From Anaerobiospirillum sp. NML120449 (GTDB lineage Bacteria; Pseudomonadota; Gammaproteobacteria; Enterobacterales; Succinivibrionaceae), in assembly GCF_023051105.1 (NCBI RefSeq), contig NZ_JALKIL010000016.1, forward strand, positions 1-64,000: DNA of 64,000 nt. The letters are read 5' to 3'. The notes below the pieces were generated by a model. The model searched no databases. It was not told where the DNA came from and saw nothing but the letters and a program-made list of their open reading frames with translations. Below, one piece after another: positions 8,118 to 18,100 of this stretch (position 1 is the first letter of the stretch; every line of letters begins with the position of its first letter). Position numbers and translations under genes: made by a program.

Positions 8118-8801
8118 CAGCTGCCCCGACAACGCAGCCCGACCAATAATCAGCCGCCATGACCAGCCCAGCCCTCCCGGCTGGCCTGGTCTTCCTGGCC
8201 AGATGAGACCATAACGGCACGGACTGCACTGATGGCCTCAGCCAGCAAGGCCTGCCAGGCTGGCCTGGCTCAGCACTGCGCAGCCTGTCGCCTGCTCTTA
8301 CGGCCTCAGACCTGCAGGTTCGGCTCAGCCTTGCGCAGAGCAGCACAGCTCAGTAGCGCAGCATGGCCATGCACAGCCCTGCCATTCATTGAGCATGTTC
8401 TGACTGCCATACCGACCTGGTCCTGCAAAGCCAGCCAGGCCCTGACCGGAACTCACGGCATGCATGAGCAAGGAGCACTGCCAGCCATATGAAGAAGCTG
8501 CCATGCAGGCAGCCATAGCGCGGACAAATGCCCGGCCTCAGGCTGGGGATGAGCTGTGGATGAGCTGCGGCTGTTCTGTTGAGCTGACCAGCCCGATACC
8601 AGAAGGCCCTGACTTACGTCAGGGCCTTCTTGCTTTCAGCAAAAGTCAAAGATCATCTGCCATGTCTGCATGCTGTCCTGGTGGCAGGTCGTCAGGCTGT
8701 CTTGATGACTGAATGACTGCACGGCTGGACAATGGGGCTGCGGTCTGAGTGCATATGATCAGCAGGCCGGCTCAATCCAGCAGGTCTGCTGTACCTGCTG
8801 C
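8118..8801. other. Intergenic with one strong hairpin
   Basis: GC-rich low-complexity DNA (GCCAGGC, CAGCC words) between convergent genes. A perfect 13-bp stem lies at 8601-8630. I see no gene. Confidence 0.5.
8601..8630. terminator. Hairpin between convergent genes
   Basis: AGAAGGCCCTGAC, a 4-nt loop TTAC and the exact complement form a 13-bp stem followed by TGCTTTC. The position between the convergent desulfurase and mutarotase genes suits a bidirectional terminator, although it is ~480 bp past the desulfurase stop and lacks a long T run. Confidence 0.55.
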
Positions 8802-9797
8802 TTACAGCTCTTCAACGGCAATGGAATAGTTGAAAGTCAGGCCCTGGCCTGCCTTGAGGGGCACTGTTGTTGGGACACCTGCGTCTTTGACGGCATTGTG
8901 CTCAGCAACTGACTGAGCGGCCAGATCCCAGGCACCGGCTATAGGCTCAATGCCCAGACAGCAGTTAGTACCGTTCCATGGCTCATACTTGCGGCCGTAA
9001 TTGCTCATCCACAGCAGACAGGTTGGAATGACTTCCTTATCCCAGTTGAGGGTAAGACGTACTCCCTTGTTTGGGTAAGTAAGCACAGCCTGTCCCTGAG
9101 GGTGAAGCATCTGAACGATTTCTTCGGTGTGATAAGCCTTAGGCAGACGGGTACCGTCCATGACCTCGGTATTGCCATCAGCGCCATGATATTTTTCCTG
9201 TAAAGGCAGACGGTTCAGGGCATCAAATCTGGCACCTGGTACCAGACGGCTGATACCGGCCTCACACTCAATGCCATAGACAATGCCGTCACCGGCAATG
9301 GACAGCTCCAGTACGTTTTCCTCACCCTCAGTTGGGAATACCGGATGTACACCCATTGGAGCAGCACAGTCCTTGCGGGAGGTTACGGTGAAGGACAGCA
9401 CGACACTGTCATCCCTCAGGGTAATAGTTCTCTCAATATGAGCAAGGTCATTGCCCTCAGGATAGTCATAAGTCAGCACAGCACTGTTACCATAGGAATT
9501 AACCTGCTTGAGCTGCCAGTTGCTGTGGCATGGCAGTCCATGAGGGGCAGAGGCTGAAAACAGAGAGCAGTCTTCAGTTACAAAGCCAAAAGGCACACAG
9601 GCCCACTCACCTGACAGATGGTCCATGAGACCTGCAGGTGATGAGTAATAATCATCCTTGAGCCATGGAGCCTTATGCAGCAGCGCCTTGCGCTGACCAC
9701 CGGCACACAGATAAAGCTGAGCAAGCATGCCGCCATTGAGATCCACAACAGCCTCAAGCCTGCCCTCAGGTGATTTCAGTAATACAGGATTGCTCAT
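8802..9797 (-). CDS. Aldose 1-epimerase (galactose mutarotase-like) family protein
   Basis: The 331-residue cytoplasmic protein has the layout of the galactose mutarotase-like superfamily, which interconverts alpha and beta sugar anomers. Candidate catalytic residues are the His in MGVHPVFP (H151) and the Glu in CCLGIEPIAGAWD (E284). Other His residues sit near 86 and 91. The ATG at 9797 has GGAGAA six bases upstream. It is ~900 bp from a ROK sugar kinase gene on the same strand, and the sugar isomerase follows beyond that, so it probably serves the same hexose or pentose pathway. No LacI-type operator is visible upstream. The exact sugar cannot be read from the sequence. Confidence 0.75.
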   Translation of the reverse strand: MSNPVLLKSPEGRLEAVVDLNGGMLAQLYLCAGGQRKALLHKAPWLKDDYYSSPAGLMDHLSGEWACVPFGFVTEDCSLFSASAPHGLPCHSNWQLKQVNSYGNSAVLTYDYPEGNDLAHIERTITLRDDSVVLSFTVTSRKDCAAPMGVHPVFPTEGEENVLELSIAGDGIVYGIECEAGISRLVPGARFDALNRLPLQEKYHGADGNTEVMDGTRLPKAYHTEEIVQMLHPQGQAVLTYPNKGVRLTLNWDKEVIPTCLLWMSNYGRKYEPWNGTNCCLGIEPIAGAWDLAAQSVAEHNAVKDAGVPTTVPLKAGQGLTFNYSIAVEEL

Positions 9798-10694
9798 ACA
9801 TCAGTTCTCCAGTAACCAGCCAGTGTCAACTGTCCATTGTCCAGTGTCCATGACACCATGTGAAGAAATTCTTACCAGCCCCAACTCTCACCGGCAAAAA
9901 GACACCCAGCCCACCCCATTGTCATGCCCAGAGCCAAGATCAAGCCATACTTAAGGCAAGCCCATTGCCAGCCACGGCTCTGAACATAAACCATAGCCAT
10001 AGTCTGCCCACAGGGGCCGCAGCTGCAGGCGGAGCAGATGCTCTGGGCAAATGGCAAAGTGCCCCTTACGGGACCATGCACTGCTCATCCCCAGGTCAAG
10101 GCAAGTATCCTGGCCGTAGCCAGCCCTTAGGAGTCGCACGACAGGTCAGGCCGGTCCGGGTCAGGTAAAGGGCCCGTACCGAGCCATGCTCTGCCACACC
10201 ATGCTCAAAGCAAATGCCATTGCCGTAGTCATCCCTTATGAGCCCCAGTCCGAGTCAGGCATGGACGGGTCAGGTAAAGGCCCTTACCGTGCCATACACT
10301 GCATGGCCATCCGGTCAAAGCAAAGGCCAGTGCCGCAGTCAGGCTCATGGAAAAGGGGCATCAACAGAGTCTGGAAAGTCCCCTGACCACAGCCATCCTC
10401 TGAAGCTCTACAGTGCCCGCATGCTGCGACAGGGCCCTGTCCATGAACTGTCCACAGCTGAGCCTGTATCACATGGCATAAGCTCCATGAGATGGGCTGA
10501 CAGACCTGTAAGGCTGTTCATGGCCGGCATGCCCTGAATGGGGAGCATGATGCGCAGGGCTTGCAGGATAACTGGCCAGAGCTGTCTCATGCTCCTGCCG
10601 GAGCATATATGCCACGGCTGGCTTGCGGCCCTGTGCCACAGCATGGTCATGAGCCTGCGGGGCAGGGATGCCGGGGTGGAATGGTAGCTCTCTG
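9798..10694. other. Intergenic, low-complexity, no gene
   Basis: Nearly 900 bp without a supported gene. It is made of recurring words around GCCATAG, CAGGTCAGG, GGCCCTTACCG and CATGGCC, with duplicated segments such as GGTAAAGGCCC at about 10165 and 10275. Open frames cross it on both strands, but none has a ribosome site or recognisable protein. Confidence 0.5.
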
Positions 10695-11648
10695 TCAGCT
10701 GCGATGCATGGCTGGCAGCCATGCTGCGCCGCGTACGCCTGAGCTGCCGCCGTAGAGTGCCTTTACCACCGGGGTATCAAACTCACCGCCGAAAATGTAC
10801 TCTTTAATCTTTTCAGGCAGCAGCTCGTAGAGCTCGTCGATATTGGACATGCCACCGCCCAGGACAATCACATCTGGGTCAAAGAAATTGGCGTAATTGG
10901 CAATGGAACGGGCAAGACGGCTGACATAGGCTGCAAAGCTGGCCTTTGCTGTGGCATCACCCTCACGCATCTTCTCAATGATGTACTCACTGTTATGAGG
11001 GTAGACCATGGCCTCCGGGTCAAAGCTGTCAGTACGCTTGGCATAGTCACGCTCAAGGCCGGTGCCGGACACAAAGGTCTCAATACAGTTCTTCTGGCCA
11101 CAGAAGCATTTGACATCAGTCCATGCTGCAGCCTCTTCACTGGTAATCCATGGCAGGGAATTATGGCCCCACTCGCCACCCAGCAGGTTACGGCCACGCC
11201 AGATTTTCTTATTGTGGATAAGGCCGGATCCTGACCCTGTACCCAGGATAATGCCCCATACCATGTCCCCATCCTTGCCTGCTCCGTCTACAGCTTCAGA
11301 CAGGGCAAAGCAGTTGGCATCGTTCTCAAGATAAATCTCGTCATGACCAAGCACGGCAGCAAGGTCAGCTTTGAGGTCATGACCATTGAGCCACCATGAA
11401 TTGGCATTCTTTATAACCCCTGTCTTTAAAGACACAGTACCAGGTATGGCAATACCAAGAGGGCATGAACCACCGGTCTGTTCCTGAGCTGCAAATACCA
11501 GTGAGGAGATAGTCTTGATGGTGTCAGGGTAAGATCCCTTAACTGTGGCAGTACGCTTGCGGTAACGCTCTTTACCGCTGGTATCCAGGGCAATAATCTC
11601 AGTTTTGGTGCCACCAAGATCTACACCCAGAGTAAATTGGCTGTTCAC
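10695..11648 (-). CDS. ROK-family sugar kinase (fructokinase/mannokinase type)
   Basis: The 317-residue kinase phosphorylates a free sugar with ATP. The ATP motif is GVDLGGTKTE (8-17), the catalytic base is Asp in LENDAN (D110), and the GGEWGH motif (157-162) supplies H162, which with C181, C183 and C188 of CFCGQKNC forms the structural zinc site typical of ROK enzymes. It starts at a GTG preceded by GGGAGGACAGACA, an excellent ribosome site. The flanking mutarotase and lyxose/mannose-type isomerase suggest it phosphorylates fructose, mannose or a related sugar. The protein ends soon after GGSSGVRGAAW, the normal C-terminal helix of ROK kinases, so it is complete. Confidence 0.88.
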   Translation of the reverse strand: MNSQFTLGVDLGGTKTEIIALDTSGKERYRKRTATVKGSYPDTIKTISSLVFAAQEQTGGSCPLGIAIPGTVSLKTGVIKNANSWWLNGHDLKADLAAVLGHDEIYLENDANCFALSEAVDGAGKDGDMVWGIILGTGSGSGLIHNKKIWRGRNLLGGEWGHNSLPWITSEEAAAWTDVKCFCGQKNCIETFVSGTGLERDYAKRTDSFDPEAMVYPHNSEYIIEKMREGDATAKASFAAYVSRLARSIANYANFFDPDVIVLGGGMSNIDELYELLPEKIKEYIFGGEFDTPVVKALYGGSSGVRGAAWLPAMHRS

Positions 11649-12732
11649 TGTCTGTCCTCCCGCTGATTAATCATCTGAAACTTCCTTTCCCATGCCGTGA
11701 CCATGCCCATGCTGGTGCCCGTGACCATCAACATGCCAATGCCCTTGACCATACCTATACCCATGAATGAAGATACATGTTCACATATCCAGACTGGCTT
11801 ACAGTCCAGCAATCATGCTGGCCCATGCCCAAATTGGCTTCCAGTACTTAAGTCATGCCAGCATCTGCCATGCTCTAAGAATCAGCCTCAGACCTGCATT
11901 AACTCCAGTCAGGCCCCGCCCAAAGTCTAAGGATTAATCTCAGGCTCACGCCCTGCTCCATGCTAAGGCCAAGCCCCATGTTCAGGTTCAGGGCCGGAAT
12001 AAGGCTCACGCAATCATGCCAGCACTTCAGACTGTGAGGATCATAGCCTGATACTGTCATTGCTTAGTCAGAGACAGCTGACCTCTGGCATATGACATGA
12101 CGAGCTGCTGATGCGCCGCTCGCTCCTTGGCTTTGCTTTATGGGGCACAGGGCATCACCTCTGAATCCGTATACGTGACCATCATAGACTTGGCCACAGC
12201 ATTGCCGGACCACGTCTCCATCCTCATATCTGACAAGGACACAGGTAGACAAGTCTCATGCTTCGTCTGTGACTAATACTCGGACTCATGTAGCCCGTCT
12301 CAGGCTGCGTCTATCATCAGGCCTCGGACAATGCTGGATAAGCCTGCATAACTGTCTGAGTCCAAAGCGCCCCATCATCAAGTTGGATGACTGACTCATA
12401 CCTAAGGCAGGTTGTCTGAACATGGCAGGACAGGGATGGATAAACTTGTCAGTGGACGGCATGGCCGTTCACAGCATGTCACAGCTGGACAAGTCCCTTA
12501 CTGTCAGGACATGGCATCACAAGGCCATGCCTGTCCGTTAATTGCAGGTCGCCCATGGCCGACCTTGTCCGGTCGGACCTGGACCGGTCTGCCCGACCCG
12601 ACCTGTTCTGCACCTCAGGATGAAAGGATGACCTGGTTTGGGCCGGTGCATGAAAAAAGAAAGGCTTACCTTATCCTGGCAAGCCTTCATCAGTATGTCT
12701 AGAAAACTTTTGTGCTCAATGAGCCAAGTTAA
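11649..12732. other. Intergenic, low-complexity, no gene
   Basis: More than 1 kb between two minus-strand sugar genes. 11690-11770 is a run of ATGCCCATG/CCATGACC-like words; the rest repeats CAGGCTCA and CATGGC. I see no LacI-type operator, no long hairpin and no supported gene. The spacing argues against a simple isomerase-kinase operon. Confidence 0.5.
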
Positions 12733-13416
12733 TTACTTGCGTACCTTGTCGTACTCGTTGCACAGACACCACTTCATTGGTACGTCTTCTTCAATCTCGG
12801 AGAAGCGTGGGCAGCCCTTGAGATAGTGGTTGTCATTATGGTCGTCATTGACCTTGGAAACTTCCCAGCTCATTACTTTGCCGTTTTCAGCCCAGAAAGA
12901 GTGGTACATGCGTGGAGGCAGGGTTACACCTGAACCTGGCAGCAGACGAATAACCTCGCCTGGCTTGAATACAATCTTCTGGGAATCGACACACAGCTCT
13001 ACAGGACGCTCTGTGTCCAGGTGGTTATCCTCAGTGGCCCAGTAGCACTTGATGCACAGCTCACCGCCGCCACGGTTCAAGATGTCTTCCATCTTGAAGG
13101 TGTGGAAGTGATAAGGAAGAACCTGACCATCTTCGATGATCATCATCTTTTCGGCATATGGCTTGTCGTAACGAGGGTCGGTTACTGAGCCGTTACGCAG
13201 GGTGAACAGGCAGGTGCCGGACTTGTAGAAATCGTCTGAGCCGTAATCAGTAACATCCCAGCCAAGCTCGAGGTCAAATACCTCAACCCAGGACTCCTGG
13301 TCGGCCTTCTTCCAGTCATCAGCTGAAATGTAGGCGAACTTTGGCAGGGTCATGTTTAATGACTTTGAGAACTCAATAGCATCGTCAACAATCTTATTGA
13401 TAAAGGAACGCTTCAT
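12733..13416 (-). CDS. D-lyxose isomerase family (cupin) sugar isomerase
   Basis: The 227-residue cupin matches the D-lyxose ketol-isomerase family, metal-dependent enzymes that convert D-lyxose to D-xylulose and usually also D-mannose to D-fructose. The metal ligands are visible: H103 and H105 in PYHFHTFKMED, E110, and H172 in PPRMYHSFW. The frame opens nine bases earlier at a GTG, but the ATG at 13416 has AGGTGG five bases upstream and is preferred. About 170 bp upstream a consensus TTGACA promoter is overlapped by a LacI-type operator very like the one before the sugar importer genes, so the isomerase is probably induced with transport. With the ROK kinase it could form a mannose to fructose to fructose-6-phosphate route; this is inference. 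Confidence 0.82.
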   Translation of the reverse strand: MKRSFINKIVDDAIEFSKSLNMTLPKFAYISADDWKKADQESWVEVFDLELGWDVTDYGSDDFYKSGTCLFTLRNGSVTDPRYDKPYAEKMMIIEDGQVLPYHFHTFKMEDILNRGGGELCIKCYWATEDNHLDTERPVELCVDSQKIVFKPGEVIRLLPGSGVTLPPRMYHSFWAENGKVMSWEVSKVNDDHNDNHYLKGCPRFSEIEEDVPMKWCLCNEYDKVRK

Positions 13417-13583
13417 TAAAACCACCTATTCTGCCTGGCAGAAATGCTAAATCCATTACGCCGTGATCCTTATGCAGCGTTATACATGACCATTGCAGTC
13501 ATAATTACCCTGTTATCACAGCAAACACAGCAAATTTAGGAGGAGCCGCTTATAAAAGCCCGTTAAGGCCGCGTCTCCGTCAA

Positions 13584-13631
13584 TGCAAATGTTTGCACTA
13601 ATAATACTCCAAAACGGTCTGACATTGTCAA
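13584..13631 (-). promoter_or_regulatory. LacI-controlled promoter of the isomerase gene
   Basis: On the minus strand TTGACA (13631-13626) is followed after 19 bp by TATTAT (13606-13601). A 14-bp perfect inverted repeat TGCAAATGTTTGCA (13584-13597) starts just after the -10 and covers the predicted start of transcription, the classical place for LacI-type repression. The half-site matches TGCAAACG in the operator at 44289-44304. Confidence 0.7.
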
Positions 13632-14165
13632 ATTTCATTGGAAAATGATGCGAAAGAACACGACTTTTATAAGCTTTGTGCACTTGATCCCAAAACAGCA
13701 AACCTTTGCATAAATCACTGGACAAAGCCGCCAACCATATTTACCCCCGTCACACTGACCATCCGACCCCTCAAATACCAGCCACTCCTCCCGGCCCTGC
13801 CACCTTGCACAGGCCACCCCATACCCCGCCGCAGCCATTCTCTCTGCCAGAGCTCAAACGTTCTTTACTACATAGAGGCAAACAGCCACAGGTCGCCACT
13901 TGGCCCCGGCAGACCTGTGAAATAAGACAGCACAGAGATGCCAAGCCGCCAGGAACTGTTAAAGAGCCGCCATACCCGCCATCCAGACATCAGACCGAGG
14001 AGGGGATCAAGAGATAAAGCGGAAAGAAAGACAGGCACACCCGGAAAAAATGTCACACTCAATGGTACTTTTAGCAGAACTTCACTGTCGCTGACTGACA
14101 GTAAAAATGCCCGGAACGAAGAGCAATGAACAGCTTCAACCGCCGCGCAACTTATTGACAGTTTT
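13632..14165. other. Intergenic between divergent genes
   Basis: AT/GC-mixed sequence without a supported gene. It separates the isomerase promoter from the leader region of the first autotransporter gene. A possible small hairpin AAAAATTCGC/GCGAATTTTT lies just beyond at 14166-14188. Confidence 0.4.
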
Positions 14166-14218
14166 AAAAATTCGCGGAGCGAATTTTTGTATGAACTGTA
14201 AGTTGGCATTAAGTATGC

Positions 14219-14235
14219 TTTTTTTTTTTTTTTTT
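14219..14235 (+). repeat. T17 homopolymeric tract upstream of autotransporter 1
   Basis: Seventeen T follow the conserved context AGTTGGCATTAAGTATGC and precede CGCAAAATTTGGCGGT. The same context with T19 and T16 occurs upstream of the next two autotransporter genes. It lies 960 bp before the ATG. Length differences between the copies suggest slipped-strand variation. Confidence 0.85.
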
Positions 14236-15194
14236 CGCAAAATTTGGCGGTAGCCGCGTCTTTGAATTTCACGTCTCGTAAACCTGATATTTAAGCCATT
14301 TCTGGCAAAAATACTTGTTTACCAGCCTACCAGTTCTGTCCTGCCCCTCCGCTCTGGACATGAGCCGAAACTCGCACTCATGCGTAATTTATTCTTTATA
14401 CACATGCGCAAATGATGAGGGCAATCAGGCTCATATTGTAGTTGAAATTTCGCAGTCTGACCTGCCTTTTGGTGTTTTTCACCATAAAAGTACGCCAGAC
14501 ATACTTTTGCATTTATGACACCAGGTTTTAATGCAAATGTAAGCGAACAGTATCAAGCACACCTGACCTTTGAACAGGTACAGGCAAAGGCGCTGTCTGA
14601 ACTCACTTCTTCCTACCTTCTGGTTCATCCCCCTGTCTACAGACTTAGTACCCCTGACTCAGGGTAAAGACAACACCGGCTTATCTGAATCCCCTGCCAG
14701 GCATTTCCCGGCTTATCAAGCCACACGACCTCAACTGGCCCAGCCAGTACATAACGGTCCGTGTCGGCACGCAGACTGAGCAACATCCTGACAATATCCT
14801 TTCAACTGCACCGGCAGCCACAGCGCAAGCCGTGACTGCCTCACGTCCAGCACCAGGTATGGTGCCCCTCTGAACACACGTCAACTCTGCCTGACGCTTC
14901 CTGTACCGACGCATTGAATAAAAAGCTGCTCCGGCCACATGCCGGGCATCAATGCGCCGCACCACCCTGTCTCCTCTTCACTGCAACCCCGGCAACGTAA
15001 CATTTCGTTGCCCGCAGTAACCTGCACCTGACCACCAACGAAGTGAAGTGGTCATAAGTTTCTGTAATCCCCTCTGAACTCTTACCGGCTCTCTGCCAGC
15101 CGGCCCCAGAAAAAAGCACTTACCACGAGCCAGAGGCACAGAAACACGCACCAGGCCAGAACACCCACTTCATCAAAATTTTCAAAAAAACTAG
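14236..15194 (+). other. ~1 kb leader of autotransporter 1
   Basis: No gene is supported in this stretch. After the T tract come a motif shared with the other two leaders (TTTAAGCCATTTCTGGC near 14290), then hairpins at 14991-15012 (GGCAACG/CGTTGCC), 15030-15053 and 15085-15103 (CCGGCT/AGCCGG). It is much diverged from the leaders of copies 2 and 3, which are nearly identical to each other. No clear ribosome site precedes the ATG, and a TAG stop lies immediately in front of it in frame. Confidence 0.5.
15030..15053 (+). promoter_or_regulatory. Leader hairpin with GAAGTGAA loop (copy 1)
   Basis: GACCAC pairs with GTGGTC around a 12-nt loop ending GAAGTGAA. Copies 2 and 3 have the same loop end on different complementary stems (GAGCTGC/GCGGCTC and GAGCCGC/GCGGCTC). 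It lies 142 nt before the ATG. The compensatory changes support an RNA structure in the leader. Confidence 0.5.
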
Positions 15195-18100
15195 ATGAAA
15201 CTTTCAAACAACGCCATCAAGTTCCTGATGGCTCAATATCGTGCAATCTACAAGAACGCCTACTTCAAGGGCATCGCCTCTGCCGTTGTCCTGACATCAG
15301 TTATGGCTGCTGGCCAGGCTCAGGCTGCAGCTCTTACCGACCTTTCCTCAGCAACTGGTGATATCACGATTACCGGAGCATCCAATGATTCTGGTACTGA
15401 TAATAAGTGGGAAAAAATCACTGTTTCAGGCTCAGGCTCATTAGCTGCACCTCTTTATGATATTACTATTACAAGTGGCTCAGGCAGCAAAATCAGCGCT
15501 TCTGGTAATGCAGCAACTTTAGTCAGCACTAAGGCACTTAACATAACTGGCAAGAAAGCAACTGACGGCATTTCTTTTATGTCTTCAGGCGATAAAGGTA
15601 TTGATGTCTCTTTCTCAGCCATTAATCTTGAGAAAGGCGCAATTACACTCAACGCTAAAGACTCAACTGCGGCTGCCACATTAACAGCCACAACCATAAC
15701 CTTAGGCAGCAATGCTGAAGGCGTTGAACTACAAGATGGAGACGCTACCATCGTTATTGGCAAGAGCGGCGCCGTTGGTACAATTAAGGCCGGCGATATT
15801 GCATCATCCTCAACCATTACCTTAAATAAAGGCGGTCTTTTTAAGGCCGGCACATCTGGCAGTAATCAGGTTGCTGACGCTACAATTAGTGCTGGCAGCC
15901 TGCTGATCCTGGGCGGTAAACTTCACTCAAACTCTGACGGTGACTCAGGCTCAACTCTGAACGTAAAACTGGTTCAGGGTGAGATGAATGGAGGATCTAT
16001 TGAGATCGATCCCGCCAGCAAGATGAATATTACCTTTGATGCAACATCTGGTATTACAAAGGATGAGGCAGAGGCTGAGCGTATACTCAACCTCAAGTCC
16101 GGCAGCCTTGTTATCAAGGGTGATACTACTATATCTGGCGCTGGAACCATCGTAATAGCTGATGATGTTACTGTAACAGGTAATACAGGTAAAGAAGCTG
16201 CTTTCAAGGTTTCAGGCAGCGGTGCTGACGCTGCTGCTGTTGTACAGCTGTCTAAGGCTGCCCTTGCTGAACTGGCAGGTCAGACCAAAGCTGAGACCAA
16301 GAATACAATCATCAAGCTTACTGACACAGGTGAAATTGATGTTGTATCACTTAAACTCTCTGGCTCATCTGCTGTAGGTACCATTAAGGCCGACTCTGGC
16401 TCTGTCATTAGTGCAAGCAATATTCTGGTCAGCGATAAGCTTAAAGGCGTAAGCGGTACCCTTTCTCTTGAAGCCAAGAGCCTGACCCTTGGATCTAAGA
16501 AGTATTCAGGTACTGAGTCCCTCAAATTCAGCGGCGCTGTTGCTGAAGACCTGACCCTGCTTTCCAACGGTGCTTTTACCCTCAAGGACAAGATCACCCT
16601 GACCAGGCTCAATGCTGACGGCAAGGCTGTTGACGGCAAGATAACTGCAGAAGATGTAGTTGTTTCTGCAGCTGATGCAATCAAGATCGATGGTGGTAAG
16701 TACGTTCATGAGAACGGCAAGATTACCCTGTCCAGCGGTACTATGTCCGTTACCAACACTGGCAAGGTAGATGTATCCTCCCTGACCTTAAAGGGTCAGC
16801 TGGTTCTTGATATCGCCAAGAGCGGTACTATCTCAGCCAATGGCAGCAATACCGTTCTTGACATTACTGGAGCCGATGTAAACCTTTCCGGCAGTGCCGC
16901 CAAGGTGATCAAGCTTGCAGCCGATAACGGCGGTAATATTCTGGTCACTGGCGCAACTGTAGAGAAACTGCAAACCCAGGCAGGTACAGGAAGTGGTGCT
17001 ATCTTTGATATTGGCGCTACTGCAGCCTCAACCCTTACCATTGATGGTGATTTAAGTCTTGCTGCAGCTAATATCTCCGGGGCACAGACAAAGTCAGGCA
17101 TCAAGCTCACCAATGGTGTAGTTAATGTTAATGGTGGCCTGACTCTTTCCAATGCAGCCGAAATTAACCTGGGAGCTAATGCTGCAGGTAAGGCTACTCT
17201 GAAGGTTCAGTCTCTTGATGCTACTGTGACTGACCCAGCCTCAGGCTCAACCATTAAGTCTGGTGACTATGTCATTACTGGTGGTCTTAAGACAAACTCT
17301 ACCAAGGGATTTATCGTCAGTGGCTCTGGTGCTGTATTCCTCGGCGACATCACTGCTGATCCAATGCCATCTGGATCCACTCTGCAGACCTATACCTCTG
17401 TAGGCGGTGGCACCGTATCTGCTGGTGGCGATAACAGCCTTGAAGTAAGCGGCGGTTCTGTAACTGTTCAGGCAGGCAACTGGAATGCTGGTGGTATTAA
17501 GCTGACCTCAGGCAATCTCGTTATTGGTCAGAAAGCCTCCAATGCTGATGCTGCAGGCAACGTTATTGGTGCAAAGCTCAAGACCAGCAGTTTAACAATT
17601 GCTGATGGCCAGTCAGGCGCTTCCATTACTTCTGCAGGTACTCTTGATGCTGCCAAGATGAGCGTTGGCGCAGGCGGCAAGCTTAGCGTATCCGGCCAGC
17701 TCAACCTTGTCACTGAGTACGATGGCACTGCCACTACTGACTCTCTGGCAATGTATGGCCTCAAGCTGGGCGACAACGCTGTTGAGATTAAGCAGGGTGG
17801 TGTAGCTACTCTTGGCGGTACCGGTGTTCTTACCTTACTGGGTATCAAAGACGGTGCAGCAGTAACTGATAAGAACATCACCGATGCTGCTTCTGCATCA
17901 GGTGCTGGCGAGGCTTTATCTACCTCTGGTTCTTTCGTTGATGCTGCCGGTGCTACCCTTAAGCTGGATCTTGCTGAAGGCACTTCATTTGACACCAAGG
18001 CATTAGAGGCTCTGCAGGGCCGTCTGTATGGTACTGATAAGGTAAACGGCACCATCGACATTGGCGCTGCTACTATCAGTGATGTCGCCCCAGATGCCAA